The notes under the pieces were generated by a model that was not told the origin of the DNA, did no database searches, and worked only from the letters and a program-made list of their open reading frames with translations. From an uncultured Collinsella sp. (lineage in GTDB: Bacteria > Actinomycetota > Coriobacteriia > Coriobacteriales > Coriobacteriaceae): 13,621 bases of DNA. Positions within the stretch are counted from its first letter, which is position 1. Each line of letters begins with the position of its first letter. A program made the translations under genes and the position numbers. This document shows positions 1 to 7,632 of the stretch, one piece after another. Where the stretch lies: positions 1 through 13,621 of the forward strand of contig URJD01000031.1 of assembly GCA_900548075.1 (NCBI GenBank), given 5' to 3'.

Positions 1-92
1 TGCTGATGGACGCCGGCTTCCGTGACAAGGTGCGCGCGAGCACCGATCCCGTTGAAATTGCGGAGCTCATCAATAGCGGACTCGAAGACTAG
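1..92 (+). CDS. 3' end of a gene, possibly a PTS EIIA type-2 (fructose/mannitol-type) domain protein
   Basis: Reading frame 3 is open from the window edge to a TAG at 90-92 and encodes about 29 C-terminal residues (LMDAGFRDKVRASTD, then PVEIAELINSGLED). The pattern (a helix ending in D/E-x-F-R-x-K, a short S/T-D-P turn, then an E-I-x-E-L-I helix) resembles the C-terminus of PTS EIIA type-2 domains, which carry phosphate from HPr to a sugar-specific EIIB. The phospho-histidine region lies outside the window, so the family call is tentative. A hairpin with a T-rich tail follows 44 bases after the stop, so this is probably the last gene of its transcript. Confidence 0.4.
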   Translation, partial: LMDAGFRDKVRASTDPVEIAELINSGLED

Positions 93-135
93 AACGGTCG
101 TCCCGTTCAATCAATCGATCCTTCTCCAAGGAAAA

Positions 136-175
136 GGGCCACGACGCCATATGGGTGTCGCGGCCCTGTTTGCGT
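136..175 (+). terminator. Rho-independent terminator, probably bidirectional
   Basis: The arms GGGCCACGACGCC and GGGTGTCGCGGCCC flank an ATAT loop with one A-C mismatch. TGTTTGCGTTT follows on the plus strand and TTTTCC follows on the minus strand. It lies between the 3' ends of the partial PTS-like gene and the convergent larE, so it could terminate both. Confidence 0.7.
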
Positions 176-179
176 TTCC

Positions 180-224
180 CCAGATAAAACCTACCAAAAT
201 AAACCTGTCCCTTTTTGGCAGGTT
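180..224 (+). repeat. Dispersed palindromic repeat, copy 1
   Basis: A CAGATA lead-in is followed by AACCTACCAAAA, a 13-base asymmetric centre containing AACCTGTCCCT, and TTTTGGCAGGTT. The 12-base arms pair with one mismatch. The same unit recurs at 3212-3255 (inverted) and 5394-5438. It sits between a terminator and the larE stop codon. Size, palindromy and intergenic placement resemble REP-type elements. Confidence 0.85.
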
Positions 225-239
225 GTAAAACGGCGTAAC

Positions 240-1118
240 CTAAAGATTCATGTTGCCGTGGATGTAGGGGGTGACCTCGGGGGAGATATGGTCGCAGCCC
301 AGCTCGCGCAGCGCGGACTCGATAACGGCGGGCAGCGGGGTTTTGCCCTCGGCATCGACGGCGTTGCCACCGAGGGCAGCAATCTTGGCGACATCTGCGG
401 GTGCGGCCTCGATATGCATGCAGCCGCCGATCAAGCGCGCGCGTACCTGTGCCAGATCAAGATCGTGCAGGTAATCCTCGCAGGCGCGGATTAAATCGAC
501 CTTCTCGCGCGTAAGCGCCTCGCCCGTGGGGACGCGGGTGGCAAGACATGCTCCCGCCGGCAGGTTCCAAACGGGATAGCCCCATGCGCGCAGCAGCTCG
601 CGCTCTTCGTCCTTGGTAAAGCCGACCTCCATAAGGGGTGAGCGTACGCCGAGCTCTTCTGCCGCACGCATGCCAGGGCGGTAGTCACCGCGATCGCTTG
701 CATTACTGCCATCGATGACGGTGGGAAAGCCGAGCGACTTGGCGTGGTTGACGATGGCGGTAAAGCCGGCGTGCTTGCAGTGGTAGCAGCGATTGGCATC
801 GTTGCAGGCTACTTGGGGGAGCTGCAGCTGATCCACCGAAAGATTGAGCACGGGGAGCTTAAAATGCGGCCCCTCATTGGCCTGCCCATCAACGGACTGC
901 TCAAACGAAGCCTGCTCGGGCGTGCCGATGAGCGGCGTGGTGAGATGGACGAGGAGGGTATTGGTAGGCATGATGCGGGCGCATACGGCGGCCAAAAAAC
1001 TGCTGTCAACGCCGCCGGAAAACCCGATAGCCACGCGCCCGTATGCCAAAAGCAGCTGTTCGAGCGCCGATAGCTTGTCTTGAAGCTCCTCTGCGGGTGC
1101 CGTGGTGTCTAAAATCAT
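240..1118 (-). CDS. larE: ATP-dependent sacrificial sulfur transferase LarE
   Basis: A 292-residue PP-loop ATPase. LarE enzymes adenylate and then sulfurate the pyridinium dicarboxylate precursor of the nickel-pincer nucleotide, the cofactor of lactate racemase LarA and related enzymes. Visible motifs are the ATP-binding PP-loop SGGVDSS at residues 34-40, CYHCK at 111-115, DGSNASD at 136-142, RSPL at 159-162 and ACLATRVP at 190-197. Cys191 in the last motif aligns by context with the cysteine that gives up its sulfur in lactobacillar LarE. Length is normal for the family. The start is supported by AAGGA 7 bases upstream of the ATG. No larA, larB or larC is present in the window, so the partner genes are elsewhere or the gene works with another nickel-pincer enzyme. 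It is divergent from the HAD phosphatase gene. Confidence 0.9.
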   Translation of the reverse strand: MILDTTAPAEELQDKLSALEQLLLAYGRVAIGFSGGVDSSFLAAVCARIMPTNTLLVHLTTPLIGTPEQASFEQSVDGQANEGPHFKLPVLNLSVDQLQLPQVACNDANRCYHCKHAGFTAIVNHAKSLGFPTVIDGSNASDRGDYRPGMRAAEELGVRSPLMEVGFTKDEERELLRAWGYPVWNLPAGACLATRVPTGEALTREKVDLIRACEDYLHDLDLAQVRARLIGGCMHIEAAPADVAKIAALGGNAVDAEGKTPLPAVIESALRELGCDHISPEVTPYIHGNMNL

Positions 1119-1285
1119 GAAACGATCCTTATCGTTGAGTACTCGGTCGAAAACTATAATTCTAATGCGTTACTTGCCATAAGACTTCTATCTATGTAAC
1201 GAAAGTGCAATATGCTATATACGTTATATACAAGTTTGTAAAGTGCGGTAGAGTGGCAGTAACACAATCCGGTGAGGGGACCGAT
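1119..1285. promoter_or_regulatory. Divergent intergenic region between larE and the HAD phosphatase
   Basis: This 167-base AT-rich stretch must hold promoters for both divergent genes. A perfect TATAAT lies on the plus strand at 1155-1160. Upstream of it I see only TTGAGT at 1135-1140, at a short 14-base spacing. The overlapping minus-strand TAGAAT (1164-1159) could serve larE. A near-palindrome, TATATACGTTATATA, lies at 1216-1230. None is a clear two-box promoter, so these are candidates only. Confidence 0.3.
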
Positions 1286-1936
1286 ATGATCAAGGCTGTT
1301 ATTTTTGACATGGATGGAACGCTGGTCGATACCGAGCGTTTGGGGATTAAGGCCTGGAAGGCAGGCGCCGCTGAGCTGGGGCTCGCGATTGATGAAGCGC
1401 TGATCCATCAGTTTATCGGCCGCACGCTGCCCGATGTTATGGATATCCTCGATAAGCATTATGGCAGCCACGAAACCACCGAGGCGATCTATCGTCGCCA
1501 CAAGGAGATTCGCGACGAGATGGTCAAGACCGAACTGGAACTTAAGGCCGGCGCCGCCGAGTGCCTAGACGAGCTGCTGGCTGCGGGCTATCACGTTGGT
1601 CTAGCGACGTCGTCGCGCCTCGTTACGGCCGAGCGCAACCTTAAGATGGTTGGCCTCTTTGACAAGTTTGAAACGGTAACGTGTGGCGAGGACGTCGTGC
1701 ACGGCAAGCCCGACCCCGAGATGTATCTGCTCGCTTGCGAGCGCGCGGGCTTTGCTCCCGAGGAATGTGCCGTGGTCGAGGATTCGCGCAACGGCTGCGT
1801 CTCGGGCATTACGGCCGGCTGCCATGTCTTTGCCGTCCCCGATATCGTGCCGCTGCCGCAGGACGTGGTGGATGGCTGCGAGGCCGTGCTCGATACGCTG
1901 TTCGATCTGGCGGCGGCAATCAAGGCTGTGCGCTAG
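1286..1936 (+). CDS. HAD-superfamily (subfamily IA) hydrolase, beta-phosphoglucomutase-like phosphatase
   Basis: A 216-residue haloacid-dehalogenase fold protein acting on a phosphorylated small molecule through an aspartyl-phosphate intermediate. Motif I is FDMDGTLVDT at residues 7-16 (nucleophile Asp8, acid/base Asp10). The helical cap spans about 17-85. Motif II is the TSS at 108-110, motif III Lys is in GKPDPEMY (Lys141), and motif IV is VVEDSRNG at 163-170. The GKPxPE plus EDS pattern is that of the beta-PGM/phosphoglycolate-phosphatase group, and the substrate cannot be read from sequence. I chose the ATG at 1286 because the protein then begins immediately at the core strand (MIKAVIFD) and GGTGAGGGGA lies just upstream. 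An in-frame ATG at 1205 would add 27 unconserved residues. It converges on the LacI-family gene across a shared terminator. Confidence 0.88.
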   Translation: MIKAVIFDMDGTLVDTERLGIKAWKAGAAELGLAIDEALIHQFIGRTLPDVMDILDKHYGSHETTEAIYRRHKEIRDEMVKTELELKAGAAECLDELLAAGYHVGLATSSRLVTAERNLKMVGLFDKFETVTCGEDVVHGKPDPEMYLLACERAGFAPEECAVVEDSRNGCVSGITAGCHVFAVPDIVPLPQDVVDGCEAVLDTLFDLAAAIKAVR

Positions 1937-1974
1937 AAAATTGCGGCGTTAAAACGAGCGATTGCTCACGTTTG

Positions 1975-2024
1975 CGCTTAAGCAAAAGGGGCCCGGCAAT
2001 GGTCGGGCCCCTTTTGCTTAAGCG
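1975..2024. terminator. Bidirectional hairpin terminator with a 21-bp perfect stem
   Basis: The arms 1975-1995 and 2004-2024 are exact reverse complements (inner part CTTAAGCAAAAGGGGCCCG) around an 8-base loop. The outer A-run and T-run give a T-rich 3' arm when read in either direction. It lies between the convergent HAD phosphatase and lacI-family genes and would stop transcripts from both. Confidence 0.85.
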
Positions 2025-2049
2025 GCGACTTAGCATACTTGCGGGCGTG

Positions 2050-3162
2050 CTATAGATACGCACCGAGGTTGATGGCCGTGGCGTCGGTCTGGCTGCTTGC
2101 CTGGGTGCTGGCGCGTTCCAGCAGGAACGGCCGCACGAGTTCTTGGCGGTTGATGTCCTCGATGGCCGTGACCGCGGTGACGGTGCGCGCGGCAGAGCCG
2201 ATGTGGACGTGCTTGGTCTTTGCCGGGGCCTTGTTCTCAATTTGCTCCATGAGCAATTGAACGCCCTTGCGGCCAATCTCGTAGCCCGGGGGCGCTACCG
2301 TAGTGAGCGGGACCGATCCGCTCCAAGCGAGTGGGTTGCCATCGCAACCTGCTACGCGTACTTGCCCGGGGACGGCGATGCCTTTGTCGACCAGCGCCGA
2401 GATGACGCCCGAGGCCAGCACGTCGGTCAGACCGACGACAAAATCGGGACGTTCGTCCGCGGGGCGCTCGGCGATTTGAGCACCGATGCCGTAGCCGTCG
2501 GCAGCGGTATTCCATTCGCCGGCGTCGATGACTTCGATCTTGATATCGGGGTGTAGAGCGAGCGCTTTATGAATGCCAAGGACGCGCAGGGTGAGTTGCA
2601 TAAATGCTGCTCGGCCGACGACGACAATATGGTGCGCGCCGCGGGCGATGGCAAGTTCGGCAATGATGCGACCCTGGGCCTCGTTGTCGGCCGCTACGTA
2701 GTAGCCGGGCTCGGAGCAATGGATGTCCAGATGGACGATCGGCACGGGCATCTTGGTCATGGCGGGGTGCCAGTCGGGGGATGCCATGGGCTGAACCATG
2801 ACGCCGGACATCTGGGTGCCCATAAAGTAGCGCAGGTAATGGTCCTGGAGAATATCGTCGTTATCGGCGTTGGCGATGAGCAAGTCGTAGCCGTGCTTGC
2901 GGGCCTCGTTGTGGGCGCCGCTGGCGATTTGGAGCGAAAAGCCGTGATCGAGACGGGGGAGCACCAGGCCAAAGGACTTGGTGGCGCCGCCCGCGAGCTG
3001 ACGGGCGCTTTGATTGGGCAGGTAGCCCAGGCGATTGATGGTCTCGTTAATGAGCTTGAGGGTCTCGGGGCGCAGCTTTTCGGGGTGGTTGAGCGCGTTG
3101 GAAACCGTGCCCAACGAAACCCCGGCCTCGCGCGCGACGTCGCTGATTTTTACCTTTGCCAT
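2050..3162 (-). CDS. LacI/GalR-family transcriptional regulator
   Basis: A 370-residue protein. Residues 1-60 form the LacI-type DNA-binding head: helix-turn-helix ISDVAREAGVSLGTVSNALN, then RLGYLPNQSARQLAGG as the third-helix and hinge region. From about residue 64 (KSFGLVLP) a periplasmic-binding-protein-like effector domain runs to about 335. It ends with a longer, Ser/Thr/Ala-rich tail than is usual for the family (typically about 330-345 residues in total). The start at 3162 is set by AAAGGGG about 6 bases upstream and by the HTH beginning right after the Met. The same frame stays open far upstream, antisense to glmS, but that extension is not protein-like. The effector and regulon are not evident. 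The adjacent genes are a HAD phosphatase (convergent) and glmS (divergent). Confidence 0.9.
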   Translation of the reverse strand: MAKVKISDVAREAGVSLGTVSNALNHPEKLRPETLKLINETINRLGYLPNQSARQLAGGATKSFGLVLPRLDHGFSLQIASGAHNEARKHGYDLLIANADNDDILQDHYLRYFMGTQMSGVMVQPMASPDWHPAMTKMPVPIVHLDIHCSEPGYYVAADNEAQGRIIAELAIARGAHHIVVVGRAAFMQLTLRVLGIHKALALHPDIKIEVIDAGEWNTAADGYGIGAQIAERPADERPDFVVGLTDVLASGVISALVDKGIAVPGQVRVAGCDGNPLAWSGSVPLTTVAPPGYEIGRKGVQLLMEQIENKAPAKTKHVHIGSAARTVTAVTAIEDINRQELVRPFLLERASTQASSQTDATAINLGAYL

Positions 3163-3211
3163 AGCGGCCCCTTTGATGCGTTTCAAGTACAAGCCAGATT
3201 GTAGCATCCCA

Positions 3212-3255
3212 AACCTACCAAAAAGGGACAGGTTTATTTTGGCATGTTCTATCTG
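3212..3255 (-). repeat. Dispersed palindromic repeat, copy 2 (inverted)
   Basis: On the minus strand it reads CAGATA, then AACATGCCAAAA, a 13-base centre TAAACCTGTCCCT, and TTTTGGTAGGTT. The centre is identical to copy 1 and the CAGATA flank is kept. It lies in the lacI-glmS gap, upstream of the lacI-family start. Confidence 0.85.
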
Positions 3256-3277
3256 CGTAAACGCCGTTGCCAGCGCG

Positions 3278-3312
3278 ACCACCACAAAGGTGCCTGTCCC
3301 CATTGTGGTGGT
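3278..3312. repeat. Second palindrome type with the same CCTGTCCC core
   Basis: The arms ACCACCACAA (3278-3287) and TTGTGGTGGT (3303-3312) are perfect 10-base inverted repeats around the 15-base centre AGGTGCCTGTCCCCA. Arm sequence differs from the other repeat family, but the asymmetric centre again carries CCTGTCCC. This suggests a related REP-like class. Confidence 0.7.
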
Positions 3313-3340
3313 TTGGACCGGCTGGACGTGTGTACATCGG

Positions 3341-3364
3341 GTGGTATCTAAGTTGAGATACCAC
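3341..3364. promoter_or_regulatory. Inverted repeat upstream of glmS, candidate operator
   Basis: GTGGTATCT and AGATACCAC are perfect 9-base inverted repeats separated by 6 bases. They lie 31 bases upstream of the TACAAT at 3395-3400. The position suits a protein-binding site controlling glmS, although no binder can be named. Confidence 0.4.
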
Positions 3365-3394
3365 TTCTGGTATATCAGCTTGCGCTTGCGTGAG

Positions 3395-3400
3395 TACAAT
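3395..3400 (+). promoter_or_regulatory. Candidate -10 box for glmS
   Basis: TACAAT lies 75 bases before the glmS ATG within the small inverted repeat GAGTA-CAA-TACTC. No good -35 is visible at 16-18 bases spacing (the sequence there is ATATCA-like). The promoter may therefore need an activator, or the true promoter may lie elsewhere. Confidence 0.35.
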
Positions 3401-3474
3401 ACTCGAACGTTGTACGTCTCAGCGCCCCTTGTGCGTGGACGTCTTGCAGTCACGCGAACGAAGGGATTTATCTT

Positions 3475-5322
<1,848 letters not shown>

Positions 5323-5345
5323 TTGGTTCCGCCGTTCTAGCGACT

Positions 5346-5386
5346 AAGGCCCGGCTCCGCATCAAGACGGATCCGGGCCTTTTTTG
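5346..5386 (+). terminator. Rho-independent terminator of glmS
   Basis: AAGGCCCGGCTCCG pairs with CGGATCCGGGCCTT around an 8-base loop with one mismatch. A run of T's follows. It lies 24 bases after the glmS stop and faces the convergent gntR-family gene. Confidence 0.9.
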
Positions 5387-5393
5387 CATTTGA

Positions 5394-5438
5394 CCAGATA
5401 AAACCTGCCAAAATGAACCTGTCTCTTTTTGGCAGGTT
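5394..5438 (+). repeat. Dispersed palindromic repeat, copy 3, overlapping the gntR stop codon
   Basis: CAGATA is followed by AACCTGCCAAAA (5402-5413), a 13-base centre TGAACCTGTCTCT, and TTTTGGCAGGTT (5427-5438). Here the 12-base arms pair perfectly. The last two bases form part of the minus-strand TAA stop of the GntR-family gene, so the element defines that gene's 3' end. Confidence 0.85.
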
Positions 5439-6168
5439 AGCGGAGCTTGCTGGTCTCGAAGTACTCGGGGAACTGGTCCAGAACCTCGGTTTGGTTGCGG
5501 AACATCATGTGCAGGTGCTTGCTGACCAAAAAGCTCGCTTCGATGGGGTCGCGACCGGCGATAGCGCGGCGAATCTGCTTGTGCTCGTTCACGATGTCCT
5601 GATTGTCGAGAACCTGCGTGGCGGCGCGCAGCCAGCGGAAGCGCTCCAGGTCGGCATTGGTCTCTTCGAGCCACGACCACACGGTGCTGCGACATGCGAT
5701 GCTAAAAATCATGTGATGCATGAGGTTGTCGCTCAAAAAGAAGCCGATGCGATCCTCTTCGGCCATGGCCTTTTCCTGCAGCGCGATGGCGCGGTCGAGC
5801 TGCTCGATGCCGGCCGACGTGGCGCGCGCACAGCACTCCACGATCACCTGCTTTTCCAGATGCTCGCGAATGTAGCAGGCACTCTCGGCAAGGGTGAGGT
5901 TGATGGGTGAGACATAGGTGCCACTTTGGGGCACGGTACGCACCAGGCCCTCTTGCGCCAGACGCACCAGAGCCTCGCGCACAGGGGTGCGCCCCATATC
6001 CAGGTCGTCGCAAAGCTGCTTGACGCCGAGCTTTTCGCCCGGCTTGTAGTCCAGGTAGACGATTTTGCGTCGAATGGTGTGGTAGGACTGGTCTTGTAGG
6101 CTTGTTTCTTGCTCGCCGACGTGCATCGATTCTTCCATAGTGCCTCGCAACCGTTCTATCAAACTCAT
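5437..6168 (-). CDS. GntR-family transcriptional regulator, FadR/FCD subfamily
   Basis: Up to 243 residues. An N-terminal winged helix spans about 28-88 with the recognition segment MGRTPVREALVRLAQEGLV at 58-76 and the wing GTYVSP. It is followed by a C-terminal all-helical FCD ligand domain (about 95-230). The residues expected to bind a metal or carboxylate ligand are present: Asp147 and His151 in SDNLMHH, His196 in NEHKQI, and His218 in KHLH. These regulators usually respond to organic acids, and the ligand here is unknown. The start is uncertain. The ATG at 6168 has no clear ribosome binding site, while an in-frame ATG at 6138 (residue 11) has CGAGG a few bases upstream, and both precede the conserved domain. 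It is divergent from the YeiH-family gene, which is its likeliest target besides itself. Its stop codon lies within a dispersed palindrome. Confidence 0.88.
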   Translation of the reverse strand: MSLIERLRGTMEESMHVGEQETSLQDQSYHTIRRKIVYLDYKPGEKLGVKQLCDDLDMGRTPVREALVRLAQEGLVRTVPQSGTYVSPINLTLAESACYIREHLEKQVIVECCARATSAGIEQLDRAIALQEKAMAEEDRIGFFLSDNLMHHMIFSIACRSTVWSWLEETNADLERFRWLRAATQVLDNQDIVNEHKQIRRAIAGRDPIEASFLVSKHLHMMFRNQTEVLDQFPEYFETSKLR

Positions 6169-6331
6169 ATGTCAGTTGTTTATTATGCCGCGAATCAGCT
6201 CTCCGCGGTGAGTAATTCGACTGTCGCCCGAGAACTATTGCGGCATCTTAGTTTTTGTTTGCGCGAGACTGTGCTCGATGTTGCCGTATCATAAGCCGTC
6301 GCAAACGTGAAATAGAAAGAAGGAATCCCAT
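6169..6331. promoter_or_regulatory. Divergent gntR-yeiH intergenic region
   Basis: This 163-base spacer is probably where the GntR-family protein binds. TATCAT near 6285-6290 is a possible -10 for the YeiH gene, but no matching -35 is clear. I did not find a convincing TNGTNNNACNA-type FadR-like palindrome. Confidence 0.3.
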
Positions 6332-7366
6332 ATGCAACTGGCGAATATCGTACGCGAGCGCTGGAAGGGCGTCTTGTTCTGCCTGATCATCGCTATCCCC
6401 GCGACGTTGCTCGGCAAACAAATTGAGGTGGTCGGCGGTCCGGTATTTGCCATCCTCTTTGGCATGGTCCTGGCGCTCGTCTTTCCCAAGAATCGTCGCG
6501 AACAGCTCGCCGCCGGCGTCACCTATACGTCCAAAAAAGTCTTGCAGTACGCGGTTATCCTGCTTGGCTTTGGCATGAACCTCTCCCAGATTCTGTCCAA
6601 GGGCGCCCAGTCGCTGCCGATTATCGTGGCGACAATCTCAACCTCGCTTGTCATCGCCTTTGTGCTCTGCCGCGTTATGAACGTGCCAGGTAAGATCGCG
6701 ACGCTTGTGGGTGTGGGTTCGTCGATTTGCGGCGGTTCTGCCATCGCCGCGACCGCACCCGTCATCGATGCCGACGATCGCGAGACTGCCCAGGCTATTT
6801 CGGTCATCTTCCTGTTTAACGTTATCGCGGCGCTCGTGTTTCCGACGCTCGGCGGCATGCTCGGGCTGACCAACGAGGGCTTTGGCCTGTTTGCCGGTAC
6901 CGCCATCAACGACACCTCGTCCGTAACGGCTGCGGCGAGCGCTTGGGACAGCATGCATCCCGGCGCCAATGTGCTCGAGAGCGCCACGGTGGTCAAGCTC
7001 ACCAGAACGCTGGCCATTATCCCCATCACGTTGGTCCTCGCATGCTGGCAGATGCATCTGGCGCGCAAGGCCGGCGGCGACGCCAAAAGCACGTTCTCGC
7101 TTAAACGCGCGTTTCCCATGTTTGTGCTGTTCTTTGTGCTGGCGAGCGTGATCACTACGGTGCTTCAGCTTCCTGCATCCATTACGGCGCCCATCAAGGA
7201 GTTGTCGAAGTTCTTTATCGTGATGGCCATGGCGGCTATTGGTTTTAATACCGATATCGTCGAGCTGGTCAAAAAGGGCGGCAAGCCCATCGCGCTGGGC
7301 TTTTGCTGCTGGATTGGCATTGCGTGCATGAGTTTGGGAATGCAGCACGTGCTGGGAATCTGGTAG
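6332..7366 (+). CDS. YeiH-family (UPF0324) integral membrane protein, putative sulfate/anion exporter
   Basis: A 344-residue, strongly hydrophobic protein with about ten predicted membrane segments spread from residues 14 to 342. Family hallmarks are LLGFGMNLSQI at 77-87, the glycine/serine-rich GVGSSICGGSAI at 127-138, GTAINDTSSVTAAA at 189-202 and AAIGFNTDI at 301-309. The family is annotated as a putative sulfate exporter, but the substrate is poorly established, so transport of an anion is the most that can be claimed. The start has AAGAAGGAA about 6 bases upstream. It is divergent from the GntR/FCD regulator, an arrangement common for YeiH-type genes (Escherichia coli yeiH neighbours a LysR regulator). 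No clear terminator follows. The next 266 bases are highly structured. Confidence 0.88.
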   Translation: MQLANIVRERWKGVLFCLIIAIPATLLGKQIEVVGGPVFAILFGMVLALVFPKNRREQLAAGVTYTSKKVLQYAVILLGFGMNLSQILSKGAQSLPIIVATISTSLVIAFVLCRVMNVPGKIATLVGVGSSICGGSAIAATAPVIDADDRETAQAISVIFLFNVIAALVFPTLGGMLGLTNEGFGLFAGTAINDTSSVTAAASAWDSMHPGANVLESATVVKLTRTLAIIPITLVLACWQMHLARKAGGDAKSTFSLKRAFPMFVLFFVLASVITTVLQLPASITAPIKELSKFFIVMAMAAIGFNTDIVELVKKGGKPIALGFCCWIGIACMSLGMQHVLGIW

Positions 7367-7386
7367 AGAAGTAGCTTATTTGCGTG

Positions 7387-7524
7387 CTGCGTGCTGGTGA
7401 CCGCATTCTCACGGTGGAGCGATAGGAGCTCTTGCGGGTATGGCTTGTCCGCAGGTTTATAAGTCCCGAAGAGCTCTTATCGCCCCGCCAGGATGGCGAT
7501 GCGGGGCAACACCTATACTCGCAG
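7387..7524 (+). ncRNA. Candidate branched structured RNA (leader or riboswitch-like)
   Basis: Nested complementary segments close a multi-branch fold. The outer stem pairs CTGCG (7387-7391) with CGCAG (7520-7524) and GGTG (7396-7399) with CACC (7510-7513). Inside it are ACCG/CGGT (7400-7403/7412-7415), a 14-base arm CGATAGGAGCTCTT (7420-7433) pairing with AAGAGCTCTTATCG (7469-7482) with one mismatch and extended by CGGG/CCCG, and GCCCCGC/GCGGGGC (7482-7488/7501-7507). No known riboswitch consensus was recognised. It ends about 108 bases before the downstream regulator's ATG, so it could be its leader or part of the yeiH 3' end. Confidence 0.4.
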
Positions 7525-7565
7525 GACGGCGCTTTCTGCCCTATAGTGTTTGGTGAGCAATATCG

Positions 7566-7596
7566 TTCAATTTTGAAACACTCGGTCGTGCGACCG
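7566..7596. promoter_or_regulatory. Two inverted repeats just upstream of the PrpR-like regulator gene
   Basis: TTCAA-TT-TTGAA lies at 7566-7577 and CGGTCG-TG-CGACCG at 7583-7596. They are 37-67 bases before the ATG at 7633. They could be operator half-sites for autoregulation, but their binder is unknown. Confidence 0.3.
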
Positions 7597-7632
7597 TCGG
7601 CGGTTGCACGTCGCCGCGGACAGGGGCAAATC

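Larger units (their letters stand above)
3163..3474. other. 312-base gap between the lacI-family gene and glmS
   Basis: There is no credible gene here. It contains an inverted copy of the dispersed palindrome (3212-3255), a second palindrome type (3278-3312), a 9-bp inverted repeat (3341-3364), a TACAAT candidate -10 (3395-3400) and the glmS leader. The leader from the candidate -10 to the glmS ATG is about 75 bases, which is too short for a glmS ribozyme. Confidence 0.7.

Noticed and set aside
3400..3474. A glmS ribozyme in the glmS leader
   Set aside because: The leader is only about 75 bases from the candidate -10 and shows no conserved ribozyme core. It is also not expected in this lineage.
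7400..7470. A tRNA-like or T-box element in the structured region (GGTTTATAAGTCC resembles a T-arm)
   Set aside because: There is no acceptor stem, anticodon arm or TTCGAAT loop, and no T-box TGGNACCGCG motif.
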